Assembly (NCBI GenBank): GCA_022592445.1
Contig: JABYQR010000340.1
Location: 1-46,408, forward strand
DNA length: 46,408 nucleotides
Direction: 5' to 3'
From: Cytidiella melzeri
Taxonomy: Eukaryota; Basidiomycota; Agaricomycetes; Polyporales; Irpicaceae
Shown: positions 1 to 10,269 of the stretch, one piece after another
Layout of the letters: every line of letters begins with the position of its first letter
How positions within the stretch are numbered: position 1 is the first letter of the stretch
Program-made: the position numbers and the translations under genes
Notes under the pieces: generated by a model
The model's database searches: none
The model's input: the letters and a program-made list of their open reading frames with translations, nothing else
What the model was told of the DNA's origin: nothing

Positions 1-591
1 CCATGTCTTTGACCTCCAAATCGGTACGTGCATCATTGCACGCAACTCATCTTGCCATACAGTCATTCACTGTGGATTCATAGGTTCACCATTCACTGAC
101 CCTACTGGACCACTTCCCTCGCCGGACGCTCACTTCCTGAAGGTCCGCGACCACGCGCGCAATGTGCTCTTTCAAACACACTTTACTCAAAATTCGTGGC
201 ATAACTTTGCTGTCGAAGTTGACTGGACGAACAGGACGCTCGCAGTACTTTACTCTGCTGATGCCGTACCCCTAGAGGTGGTGCAGAAGCCGACCCCTAA
301 CCTCTCAGCAACTGCGGGTCCAGACGGCCAGGGGGACTATCACTTTGGTGTTTTGAAGGTGCGCAATTGGATGAATACAACGATCGTGGCAGTATATGTG
401 CAACCTGACCCGTTCTGGCATTTTAGCTTCCGCTAGTGAACCCTGCGGACACGCCTACTGATCAGGGGGATGTCGTCCATTTTGGTATCCAAGAAGGAAC
501 CACGGAGGCTTTACTTTATTCAGGCGTGTTTGTGGAGAACGCCTCTGGAGGCGTTAGTGTGGGACGTGGTCCAACGGCTCATCCATTTTGA
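1..591 (+). CDS. Glycoside hydrolase family 131 protein, 3' part
   Basis: The window opens inside this gene. Visible exons are 1-23, 84-358 and 427-591, with introns 24-83 and 359-426 and stop TGA at 589-591. The second intron is fixed by the conserved run HFGVLK joined to LPLVNPAD. The translation includes SWHNFAVEVDW, LSATAGPDGQG and GDVVHFGIQEGTTEALLYSG, which I recognise as the catalytic domain of fungal GH131. Members of this family are secreted beta-glucanases acting on beta-1,3/1,6- and beta-1,4-glucans, in wood decay or wall remodelling. The signal peptide and N-terminal half lie left of the window. No carbohydrate-binding module follows the domain. The family call is from motif recall and the exon phases agree with it. 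Confidence 0.8.
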
Positions 592-990
592 TTTACTTAC
601 GGAGGATGTTCTCGACTGAATGGCTACAGTTGGTTTCAGGTGACGGTAATGAGTCCAGGAATCCACCACGGAGCATGGCGTAGGAAATGTATCAACTTTT
701 AGGACACGCTTTCGATAATCTTTCATCAATGATCTGAATGCAGTGTACCACGGAGGCAAAAATGAAGTTGAGTCATTCTATCATTCTTGCCTGATTCGGA
801 GGAGTTGCTACACGCCGTTGTGCTCTTTCGGGGTTTCTGACTCGTTATTGAAGTGCTCTCAATTTGCAAAAATCCGAGTCATATCGAGGTATGAATATTG
901 AATTTGCACCCGTGTAGTTGACATTACCCTCACTGAGGGTCATTATAACGCGTCGCTCCTCCACCCCACGACATTACCCACTTTTGTACC
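592..990. promoter_or_regulatory. Intergenic region and promoter of the first 2OG oxygenase gene
   Basis: No gene is seen here. An AP-1/Gcn4-like TGAGTCA lies at 769-775. The following block (about 773-801) resembles sequence at 5271-5300 and 7117-7142 upstream of other copies of the same gene family. The 15-mer GGTTTCTGACTCGTT at 832-846 recurs on the minus strand at 4957-4971 in front of the second copy. Both signals sit 110-220 bp before the start codons, so this is probably a duplicated promoter. Function is inferred. Confidence 0.5.
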
Positions 991-2415
991 ATGTTAGATC
1001 CTGACTCTCTCGTTCGCAGTCCGCACCTGGACGCGCTCCGAGCTGCATACACGCACGACACGCACAAGCCGTTCGAATGTCCTTCCGGTGCACTCAAGGT
1101 AGCAAACACGGACTTGATCCTCTATTACGGAAAGAATAAATCCACTGGCATCCAGTAAGGACGTTGACTTGTGATTTCGGTGATTTCGTAGTTCTATGAC
1201 TAAATACGTTCGCAGCCGACTCGACCTCAACGACGCGTCGAACGAAGACCTGAAGGAGCTAGCGGATTACTGCGATCCCGCCTCATTCGGTCGGAACCAA
1301 GAAGACGTCCTTGACGAGACGTATCGCAGTGCGGGCAAGCTCGATGTCGCCCACTTCTCGACTTCTTACGACCCAGGACAGTCTGGTATTGTGGAGGCTA
1401 TCCAGGATGTCCTATTGAAAGGCCACAAGAGGACGGGTACAGGCCTCACCTATGAATTGTACAAGCTCAATGTTTACGGTAAGTCTTATATTTGCGCTAT
1501 CAGAACAATATTCTCTTGACCCTCTCGAAAGGCCCCGGCCAGTTCTTCAAGGCCCACAAAGACACCCCCCGCGGCGAGAAGATGTTTGCTTCACTCGTAG
1601 TCGTTCTCCCTACGAAGCACGAAGGAGGCGCTCTCATTTTCCGTCACGAAAAACATACCTTCACCTTCGACTCTGCTGCAACACTCGCTAAGACCTCAGA
1701 GCCATCGATTGCATTCGTAGCTTTCTACAGCGACATCGAGCACGAGGTTTCACCAGTGACTTCGGGATACAGGGTGACGCTGACTTACAACCTCTACTTC
1801 AAGCCCATCTTCCCCTCCCCTGTGGCCGCTTTGAACAGTGCTCAGGAACTCGCCATAAGAAACGCACTGAGAGCTCTCATGGACGACAAGGACTACCTTC
1901 CCAACGGAGGCTTCGTCGGGTTCGGTCTGCGCCACGAATATGCGCTGTCGTCCAACAATGATGTGGACGTAAACGATACCGTCAAGCCGTTCCTCAAAGG
2001 AAGCGATGCGGTGCTGGCAGCCGTTACTGAGGAGCTTGGTTTAGAGTCATCGGTGTGGCTGGCGTATAAAGACACCTACGACGATGAGATGACAGTCTTG
2101 TGCAAAAGCAGGCAGAGCATAGGTCGCGACCCTCTGGAAATCCCCGTATGGGACGTGTTGCACTCTAGAGGCGGACTACTGCTGCACATGCGGCCTGACA
2201 CATGCCATCATGAGCCAGAAATCAAGGTGCAATGGGCCACGGAGGCTAAGACCTCAGCGACGGTGTTCGAGGAGAACTATGTGTTCTATGGAAACGAGGC
2301 GACGTTTGAGGTCTTCTACGGCTCCCTCTGCTTTCTTATTCATCTCGGACCATCCGATGACCGCCTTTCGCCCCTTAAGGTACCAGAGATGCCACTGGAT
2401 GGTTGGGTCTTTTAG
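991..2415 (+). CDS. 2OG-Fe(II) oxygenase (prolyl 4-hydroxylase-like fold), copy 1
   Basis: Three exons, 991-1154, 1216-1478 and 1532-2415, encode about 436 residues. Splice phases are identical in the two other intact copies of the window, which supports this model and the ATG at 991. The C-terminal two thirds is a 2OG-Fe(II) dioxygenase domain. The iron ligands are the HKD triad (H151, D153) and the distal H213 in YSDIEHEV, and the 2-oxoglutarate arginine is R223 in SGYRVTLTYNL. Such enzymes couple 2-oxoglutarate decarboxylation to hydroxylation. The substrate is unknown, and a P4H-type protein hydroxylase is the nearest guess. No signal peptide is seen, so it is probably intracellular. The N-terminal part carries the family signatures CPSG, LILYYGK and FGRNQEDVLDETYRSAGKLD. 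Confidence 0.85.
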
Positions 2416-3438
2416 CTGTAAATTGCTGCAGTGGTACCGTCGTAGTAGAGGCGACTGACACACCTGACTCAGCTTCTTCTTGGCGTACAAATTACTAAAA
2501 GGGTTTTAACTTGATCCTTTCGTTATATTCAGGATTAAACAAAGAGGGAAACCTTAAGCTTATGGCCCCTCGATGCTGCCGGGTGCTGCCAGGGAGACCA
2601 TGCATAAGCCGGAAATGTCGTGGCTGATGGAAATGCTGATGAAAGACGATGCCCAATATCGGGGTCATGCTCTCACCCGCGAACAGTACCTCGGCCCTAA
2701 ACCGAACTACAAAAAGATTGGTGTAAGTGTTGAGCATGTTGCATGGACATATACAATGTACATCCCGGGGTGCTAGATGCAGTGTTCACGCGGATCGTGC
2801 AGTTTATATCGTCAAGATACTATTGTGCACGCGCCAGTCTGCATCAGACGAGGAACGAACACCGAGACAATAGCTTGACATCATGTTTGCACTGGCAAGA
2901 CGTGAGTGAAAGAGGTCTAGTAAGATCCTGGGTCCAGCCGACGACTGTGTGTGTCGTTGAGTTAAAAAGAGTCTGGCAGAACCGTGACCACTGGTCACCA
3001 CAACTGTGACGCAGGAGCATAAACTTTGTGTTTACTAATAATAGATCCTGGTGCCCCATCCAAGCACATTGTCACTACTACACAAAATAAGAAGATACTC
3101 CCTCCAGAGTCATGATCAAACAATGCTTTTAGTACTACTTTCCGAATTTAGCACTGGGTATGGTAGAAAGACTGAAACTTTGCCTCCGTGTAACTTACAC
3201 ATGAACTCTTCTCACTCGTCTTTTCCGCATAGGAGCGTATACACTTCATGTTTAGTTCTCTGACTCGTTACCAACGGTGCCAACTTGAAGTATATGGTGA
3301 CTCTGACGAGAGAAAACACTATGCAATCTCACATCATGATCATGGAAATGGTATGGGCATAATTACACGCTACTGTATATCAGTCGTCTATACAAACCGA
3401 CCGAAATGCTGCAAAGCTTCCCTCCTAGTAAGAGGATT
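2416..3438. other. Intergenic region between convergent oxygenase copies 1 and 2
   Basis: No recognisable gene. A short open stretch at 2573-2776 on the plus strand (about 67 codons) has a methionine-rich, protein-like composition (WLMEMLMKDD, REQYLGPKPNYKK) and ends near a GTAAGT that could be a splice donor at 2723. I cannot assign it to a family. The rest looks like AT-rich 3' flanking DNA of the two convergent genes. Confidence 0.4.
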
Positions 3439-4848
3439 CTACTCCTCGTCGTCCGAGCCGTTGTAGTCTTCCCAACCAAGATCTGGCTTCTTAGGTATCC
3501 GTAGGGGCGAGAGGCGGTCATGGGACGGTCCAAGGTGAACAAGGAAACAAAGGTGGCCGTAGAATGCTCCATGCCCCGGTTCGTTTCCATAATATGCATA
3601 ATTTTCCTCGAACCACGTGGCAGCGGTCCTGGCACTTGTGGCCCATTGCACCTCCAGGTCTGCTTTATACTTGCAGTAGTCGGGCAGCGGCTCCAGTAGT
3701 AGTCCACCACTTAGATGCAACGCTTTCCAAAGGTCAATCTCCAAAGCGGACGAACCTATCTCTATCCTCCTTGAGCACAGAATCGGTGTACTACTGTCCT
3801 TGTACTCCACCCACACCGATGTCTCCAGCCCAAGCTCCTCACTAACTCTTGCCAACACCGCATCACTTCCTTTGAGGAATGGCTTGACAGTGTCCTTGAC
3901 GTACTCGTCGTGTGACAGCGCATATTCGTGGCGTAGACCGAATCCGACGAAGCCTCCCTCAGGAAGGTAGTCCGCGTCCTCCATGAGAGCCGTCAGTGCG
4001 GCTCTGATAGCTGAATCCTGAGCGCTCTTCAAAGGAGCCGCAGGAGAGGGGGAGGAGTGGTGGAAGTAGAGGTTGTACGTCAGCGTGACTCTATATCCTG
4101 AGATCACTGGAGACACCTCGTGCTCGATGTCGCTGTAAAAAGCTGCGAATCCAACCGACGGTTCGGTGGACTTGGCGAGTTCCACACCAGAGTCGAAGGT
4201 GAAGGTAGTATCTTCGTGGCGGAGTATGAGCGCGCCTCCCTCGTGCTTCGTAGGGAGAACTACCACGAGCGATGCGAACATCTTGTCACCACGCGGCGTG
4301 TCCTTGTGGGCCTTGAAGAACTGGCCGGGACCTTTCAAGAGCGTCAGAATGACAGCTTTCCGATACCGTCGGCAGAAACATACCGTAAACATTGAGCTTG
4401 TACAATTTATATGAGAGGGCGGTATGCGTCCTCTCATAGCCCTCCAATAGGACATCCTGTATAGCCCCTATGACACCAGACTGCGCCGGATCGAACAGAG
4501 TAGAGAAGTGAGTGACATCGAGCTTGCCCGCGCTGCGATACGTCTCGTCAAGGACGTCTTCCTGGTTCCGACCGAATGTGGCGGGATCACAGTTATCCGC
4601 AAGCTCCTTCAGGTCTTTGTCCGACGCGCCCTTGAAGTCGAGTCGGCTGTAAATGCAATTAGTCGGGATTACCAGACCAAGCGTCAACGTCCTTACTAGA
4701 TGCCAGTGGATTTGTCCTTCCCGTAATAGAGAATCAAATCCTCGTCTGCTACTTCGAGTGTACCAGAGGGACATTGAAATGGCTTGTGCGTATATGCGGT
4801 TTTCAACGCGTCGAGGTGCCGATTACGAGTAGTTTTCGAGCTGGACAT
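3439..4848 (-). CDS. 2OG-Fe(II) oxygenase, copy 2
   Basis: Minus-strand exons are 4848-4697, 4646-4384 and 4331-3439, about 435 residues, convergent to copy 1. The exon 2 length (263 nt) and all intron phases match copies 1 and 4. The catalytic set is complete: H147-K-D149, distal H209 in SDIEHEV and R219 in SGYRVTLTYNL. The C-terminus is longer than in copy 4 and ends in an acidic tail (SDDEE). Start ATG 4848 gives MSSSKTTRNRHLDALKTAY, aligned with the starts of the other copies. It is probably a functional cytosolic or nuclear dioxygenase of unknown substrate. Confidence 0.85.
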
Positions 4849-4890
4849 GGCACGTAGGTGGGTGGAGGTGTAGGGTATGGGAAGCTGCGG

Positions 4891-4898
4891 AATATATA
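4891..4898 (-). promoter_or_regulatory. TATA-like box of oxygenase copy 2
   Basis: TATATATT read on the minus strand, 43 bp before the ATG at 4848. It is followed downstream by a pyrimidine-rich stretch typical of fungal transcription starts. Position and composition only. Confidence 0.4.
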
Positions 4899-5273
4899 GG
4901 ACATATTGAAGCTTGAGACTTGGGTTCCAGATTTTGAGACCAGTGAAACGAGGACGAACGAGTCAGAAACCGTGCAAGGGAAAACGAGCACAGCGGCGTC
5001 TATCAATCCCTAATACGGCAATGCCACGCAGTAATGACTCAATCAAAATTTCCTTTTTTGCCTCCGTGCTACTCCCAACTTGGGAGTGTGTCTTCATTAC
5101 TACATCCCCCAACACCATTCTCTGGAAGTAGTCATGACTCGAGTCACTTGTCGCTTGTGGTTGAGTTCTGACACCCACCCTAGTACGGCTATTTCTCACC
5201 GGCCATATTGATTGCGTACGGATGAGCTGACGATTACAGACCACACAGATGAGTCAAAGATGCGAGTGAGTCA

Positions 5274-5584
5274 TCCTACCATATCTGCCAACATTGAATG
5301 ACCGTGGGGATTTCTTTACGTTTTGCACTCTTTCAGCACAAGTAGGAGACAAGAACACGTCTCATAGCCGAATGCCAAGTTTGGAGCTTGTGGGAATCGC
5401 TTGTTCACGAGGTTTCACACTGATGACTCGTACTCAGTAGCTAGTAGGCTTCAAACGCGTGAACGATCCATCGCGCTCCCACAATAGCTATACAAAGGTC
5501 TTCAGCCAAAGGTATAGCGGCTGAATTGTCTAGTTCGCCTCGAGGGATTGCTGACCTATTCACGTTATATCCGGACTCTGCTCC
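5274..5584 (+). repeat. Promoter part of a roughly 1.85-kb tandem duplication (second copy from 7117)
   Basis: Sequence in front of the pseudogene (5274-5584) matches sequence in front of copy 4 (7117-7504) with indels. Shared pieces include CCTACCAT plus TGCCAA, TGATGACTCG, CAATAGCTAT and AAAGGTATAGCGGCTGAATT. The match continues into the coding exons. The whole unit, promoter plus gene, was therefore duplicated in tandem, and the left unit then decayed. Confidence 0.7.
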
Positions 5585-6815
5585 ATGTCGAACCTGAAAC
5601 AACCCACCGTCAACACTGGAATTTTCCCGGTGCCGCATGCACGGACGAGGCGTTTTTGTTTCTGAAGGCCCTTCAAACACGCTTGGGGCTCCAGCCAAAT
5701 GCTTGATTCTCTATTATGGCCAGAATGAGCATGCTGGTATACGGTGAGCATGTATCATATACTTAATCGTATACGTAACTTCAGACTCAACTTCACCATG
5801 CCAGTCAAAGTCGCGTGAAATTCGTCATTGCGTCAAACAAGGATCTAAAGCGGCTTTCGGATGCTTGTGACTCCACTATTTTTGGAGGAAGCCAAGAGCT
5901 CGACCAGATCTACCGTAGCGCTGGAAAGCTTGATGCAATTCACTTCGCCATTCGCCTTTACCCTGGATCCAGGGTATATGTAGGTATCATGGCGGCTGTC
6001 TAGAATATCCTCTGGAGCGCTACGGCGTGAAGAAACTCGTCATTCGCTACGAGCCATACAAACTTGAGTTTCATGGTAAGCCTTACGAGTTCAGTTCTTC
6101 AAAGCTCACAAGGATCCCACATGGGTGAAAAGATGTTCGCCTTTCTCGGGGTTTTTCTGCTTACTTAGCACTCACGAAGGAGGCGGGCTCGTGTTCCGTC
6201 ACCAAGAAAGTACTTTCAATTCAACTCTGCTACCGTGCTCGCATCGACCTGACCCTGCGTCAAATTGACAACCTTCTACAGCGACATCGAGCGCGAGACT
6301 GCTCCGGAGACTTGTGGATACCGAGTCACGCTAACGTAAAACCTCCTCTTTGAGGACATATCCACCTCCTATGCAATACAGTCGAGTAGTGCTCAGAATC
6401 CCGCACCTGAAGACGTTCTCACTACTGCTCTTGTGGGGGACCAGAAATACCTTTTCAACTGATAACCGAGGTTTCATCCGGTGTGGTCTGCATTGCAAAT
6501 ACGCCCTTGCAACTCAGGCTAGAAGCTCAAGCGCAGGACGTCAAGCCGTCTCTAAAAGGCAGCGACCGGTGCTCTCGTAGGTGATTGCGACACTTGCTCT
6601 ACAGACAACGATGCGGGTGGCGTATAGAAACGAGGACGAGAGGGCCACAACATTGTGCGACAGACGAGTGGATCTTGGTCGGGGTGAGATGAGTGAGTGC
6701 ACCTGGTCGGCGCTAAGCCAGGGTCACGGTGAGCTGTTGCTGGAGAAGCCTGCCCTCAACTGGAGTAAAACGTGAACGTGAACCCGTTGGAATGGGCCAC
6801 GAATCCGAAGACCGC
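5585..6815 (+). pseudogene. 2OG-Fe(II) oxygenase, copy 3 (pseudogene)
   Basis: It aligns along its whole length with copy 4, starting at the same ATG context (CTCCATGTCG). Exon 1 has lost bases after the start and hits a stop near 5667. Exon 2, from about 5808, reads KFVIASNKDLKRLSDACDS but runs into TAG at 6001. Exon 3, from about 6090, keeps FKAHKDP and HEGGGLVFRHQES fragments separated by frameshifts and stops. Recognisable similarity fades at about 6815. It cannot make an oxygenase. Its promoter block is still present, so transcription is possible. Confidence 0.85.
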
Positions 6816-7504
6816 TTGAGCGAAAGTTTGCAACAGGACTGAAAAGCAGTGTTACCTGTGGGAGTGAAATAGACAAGATGCTGTACTCGGACAACGTACA
6901 CATTGTCCCTCTGTTGGAGGCTCAGGATTATACGCACAGCAGATCATTTGGTCGGCGATGAGTGACACCGTGGCATCCTAAACGGTTGAATTATGCCGTG
7001 TCGAAGATACAATTATCATCTGGAACCTACCATAGGCAGACACTACTGCTACGTAAGTTTTTCCCAGCCCCATTTAAAAGTGTTGAATCACACGAAGATG
7101 AGACTACGCGTACTGTCATTCTACCATACTTGCCAAACTCGGAGAAATCCCCAGGTCGCCGGCACCGACCGGCGCTGGCATTCCTCTCCTACACACACTT
7201 TTCGCACTCTTTCATCGATTCGACATGGCCTCCTCCAGAAATCGTCCCGTACACGTAAGAGACATGAATATAATTCAAATACGGATCTTAAATTCGAAGT
7301 TTGTGGGGATCGCTTGTCCATGAGGCTTCCCACTGATGACTCGGACTGAGGCGCACTCGCGAAAGGTATAAAACGCGTGGACCTACCAACACGCTCGCCC
7401 CAATAGCTATCCAGCGGTCTGCAGTCAAAGGTATAGCGGCTGAATTTGCCTAGTCTGCCTCAGGATATTGCTCACCTAGTCATGTCTTATCCAGGTTCTA
7501 CTCC
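6816..7504 (+). promoter_or_regulatory. Flank of pseudogene and promoter of oxygenase copy 4
   Basis: Up to about 7116 this is featureless 3' flank. From 7117 it is the duplicated promoter unit. TATAAAA lies at 7367-7373, 132 bp before the start codon, and TGATGACTCG at about 7333-7342 lies just upstream of it. The TATA context is degraded in the matching place before pseudogene 3. No other gene is seen. Confidence 0.55.
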
Positions 7505-8923
7505 ATGTCGCAATCCGAAACAATCCGCCATCAGCACTTGGATGCTCTCCGTGTTGCATACACGGACGAGGCATTTCCTTGCCCTTCAGGGACGCTTGAG
7601 GTTCCAGCCAAATGCTTGGTCCTTTATTATGGCAAGGATGAGTCCACTGGTATACGGTCAGTATAGTTCTACTCCCTTATCGCATACATAGCTCCAGACT
7701 GAACTTAGTCATACTACTCACAGTCGCCTAGACTTCACCAATGCATCGCACGAGGATCTGAAGCAGTTGGCGGCTGGCTGTGATCCTGCAACGTTCGGCA
7801 AAGACCAGGAGGATGTCCTCGACGAGACCTACCGCCGCGCTGGGAAGCTCGATGAAACTCACTTCTCCATTCGCTTCGACCCTGGACATGCAGGTATCAT
7901 GGCGGCTGTTCAAAACGTCCTCCTGGAGGGCCACGACATGAAGAAGACCACCATCCGCTACGAACTCTACAAACTCAACGTTTACGGTGAGCCTCTCGGA
8001 CTGTTCGTGGTGTGTCAAACGACCGTTCTGATGCTCTTCCACTGGTAGGCCCAGGCCAGTTTTTCAAGGCTCACAAGGATACCCCACGCGGCGAGAAAAT
8101 GTTCGCTTCTCTCGTTGTTGTCCTTCCTACAACCCACGAAGGGGGCGCTCTCGTATTCCGTCATCAGGAGCGTTCTTTCACCTTCGACTCTGCCGCGGCA
8201 CTCGCCGGAGCATCAGGATCCTCCGTCGCGTTTGCAGCATTCTATAGCGACATCGAACACGAGGTTACCCCGGTCACTTCAGGATATCGTGTCACTTTGA
8301 CATACAATCTTTTCTACGAAGACGTGGCCCCATCCCCATCGATATCTGAGCTCCTGAGTAGCCCCAAAGACTCAGCCATCAGAGACGCTCTCACCGCTCT
8401 CATGGAGGACCAGAGCTACCTTCCCAACGGTGGTTTCATCGGGTTCGGTCTACGTCACGAATACGCGCTTTCGACCGAAAGCGCCGCTCAGGACGTCAAG
8501 CCGTTTCTGAAAGGCAGCGACGCGGTGCTCTCAAAGGTGAGCGAGGCGCTTGGCCTGCAGACGACGATGTGGGTGGTGTATAGAGACGACGACGAGGAGA
8601 TCACAACTCTATGCGACAGAAGAGTGGAATTTGAAGGTCGGGTGGACGAGAGCCTTTGGTTCATATTGAGCGCACATTACGGCGGGCTGTTGCTGGAAAA
8701 GCCTGTGGAAGACTTCAGTCCAGAAATACCTGTGGACCTGAGCGTGGAATGGGCGACAGAGCCGAAGACTGATTCGATGGGATTCAAGGAACATTTCGCA
8801 GCCTATGGAAACGAGGTATGGCTTGGGTCCGTCTATGGTTCGCTGTGCCTCCTCGTTCACGTTGGTCCTCCTGGTGATCGCCTTTCGTCGCTCTCTATCC
8901 CGAAAAAGAAACGAAGGTATTGA
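7505..8923 (+). CDS. 2OG-Fe(II) oxygenase, copy 4
   Basis: Exons 7505-7656, 7724-7986 and 8049-8923 encode about 429 residues. All catalytic residues are present: H147 and D149 in FFKAHKD, H209 in SDIEHEV and R219 in SGYRVTLTYNL. The C-terminus is short and basic (IPKKKRRY), unlike the acidic tail of copy 2, so the copies have diverged at their ends. It lies just right of its broken tandem twin and converges on the DUF202 gene, leaving 265 bp between stop codons. It is probably active, and the substrate is unknown. Confidence 0.85.
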
Positions 8924-9188
8924 GAGATGTTATACGCGCCCAGCCTAGAAACGTCCCGACAGGTTTAACACCCGTCTATCGTGGAGTGAACATCTTTGAT
9001 TTCATATGCTCAGTGATTAGGTGTAGATGAGAACAGAAAAGTGGTAGTGAATAATGTTATGGTTTCGCGACAGTGGTGAAGGTGCTATGCGCAAGTATGG
9101 TTAGCTATAGCAATGACCCTTCTGCAGACATGCAGCATTTTTACACACCAAAAAATGTCGTCCTCTAGTCTTGCAATATGAAGCTTCA

Positions 9189-9918
9189 TCAAACCCCATT
9201 TTCCTTTGGTACATCATCGTACGCCGACAATGATGCCAAAACAGCCACGATAACCGCAGACATGATCACTCCGAGCATGATAGTACTCACTCGAGCTACG
9301 GGGAAATTACCACCCATGAGGGCTGTTTGGATCGTAAAGTAACGCACTATCCCCAAGACGAGCGTCGCGAGTCCAATGAAGATGATGATAGCGCCTATCG
9401 GACGAGAATATCTCTCGAGAGCCTTGTTATTCGTTGCGGCGGATATCGTGAATAGCTGGACGAGAGCTGATAACGCATAAGAGAACAATAAGCAAAAGCG
9501 CAGGATGAGGGGGGACTTCAAGTATGAACGCACCGACTCCGGTAGACGCTATAGTCAAACTCGTGCGTACATACGCTAGGAAAGTGCGCTCCGAGGCGAG
9601 ATGATCTCTTGCTACGCTGCCTGCATTCTCGAGGACCAAAGTTGGCTTCCATCCACCCAAGATGTCCTCCCCTGGCATGGCGAACAGTCTGCTTTTCTGC
9701 CCTGGCGGTTGAGTTGGACGATCAGAAGTTCCGGGGGCTGGCACTCCTGGAGATGGTGGAGGTGAGGTAGATGTCGATGAAGGTGTTGAAGGATGAATGT
9801 CGCGTGCTATCTCGCGATCTCCATCTATTTCTTGTGCTGAGGGAGCGTGTTCCGAGGGTATTGAACTAGGTGCAAGACGACCGTGCAGTAAGTCTGGGCT
9901 GTTGATCCTCGTTCCCAT
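9189..9918 (-). CDS. DUF202 domain membrane protein (VTC1/YidH-like)
   Basis: Two minus-strand exons, 9918-9534 and 9466-9189, encode about 220 residues. The intron (9533-9467) is placed so that TSLTIASTGV joins ALVQLFTISA, the conserved DUF202 run. The first 75 or so residues are a disordered Ser/Pro-rich tail. Then comes VARDHLASERTFLAYVRTSL, the family hallmark before helix 1, and three predicted membrane helices: STGVALVQLF, IGAIIIFIGLATLVLGIVRY and STIMLGVIMSAVIVAVLASL. Fungal relatives are small three-helix proteins of endomembranes, some in vacuolar polyphosphate polymerase complexes. Nothing here shows a VTC role directly. The unspliced reading of exon 1 would lose helices 2 and 3. 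Confidence 0.82.
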
Positions 9919-10269
9919 CTCGGTCTGTGGCTGCAGTCTGTGAGGGTGGGCGGAAGAGGGACGGTTCGCTATGGGTCGTGGGGCGCAACTTCACAATTTG
10001 GAATATTGTTCGAAGCCCTATGTGAGTTGTAAGACGTAAGAAGCATATTAGGACAAGACGTTTCCTCTGATCTTCAACTGCACAGATTTCTTCAGGAAAA
10101 CGACGAGGTCCAAGTTCAAAACAAGAACGCAGTCAGCTTGAAGCTTGAAGGATGGTGTCGTGAGGCCCTCGGAACCTAGCAAACTCGATTCTATAGAGTC
10201 ATATAGCTTAGCCATGGAGCGCCCACTCTCAGTTCCCTTCTCACCTTGACGCCGACCGTATTGTTTTTA
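9919..10269. other. Intergenic, divergent promoters of DUF202 gene and F-box copy A
   Basis: Both neighbours point away from this 351-bp gap, so it must hold both promoters. I see no clear TATA box or repeat. No coding potential is recognised. Confidence 0.4.

Larger units (their letters stand above)
4849..5584. promoter_or_regulatory. Divergent promoter region of copy 2 and pseudogene copy 3, rich in TGACTC sites
   Basis: Besides the TATA-like box, this gap holds the 15-mer shared with copy 1 (4957-4971), TGACTCA at 5035-5041, TGAGTCA at 5250-5256 and 5267-5273, the perfect 12-bp palindrome TGACTCGAGTCA at 5135-5146, and a TGACTC half site at 5423-5428. Such sites are bound by fungal bZIP factors (Gcn4/AP-1 class). 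From about 5274 rightward the sequence is a diverged copy of the DNA in front of copy 4 (from about 7117). No gene is seen. Confidence 0.5.

Noticed and set aside
9467..9533. Unspliced reading of the DUF202 exon 1 into 9427
   Set aside because: It breaks the conserved STGVALVQLF helix and drops two membrane helices. The intron has good borders and correct phase.
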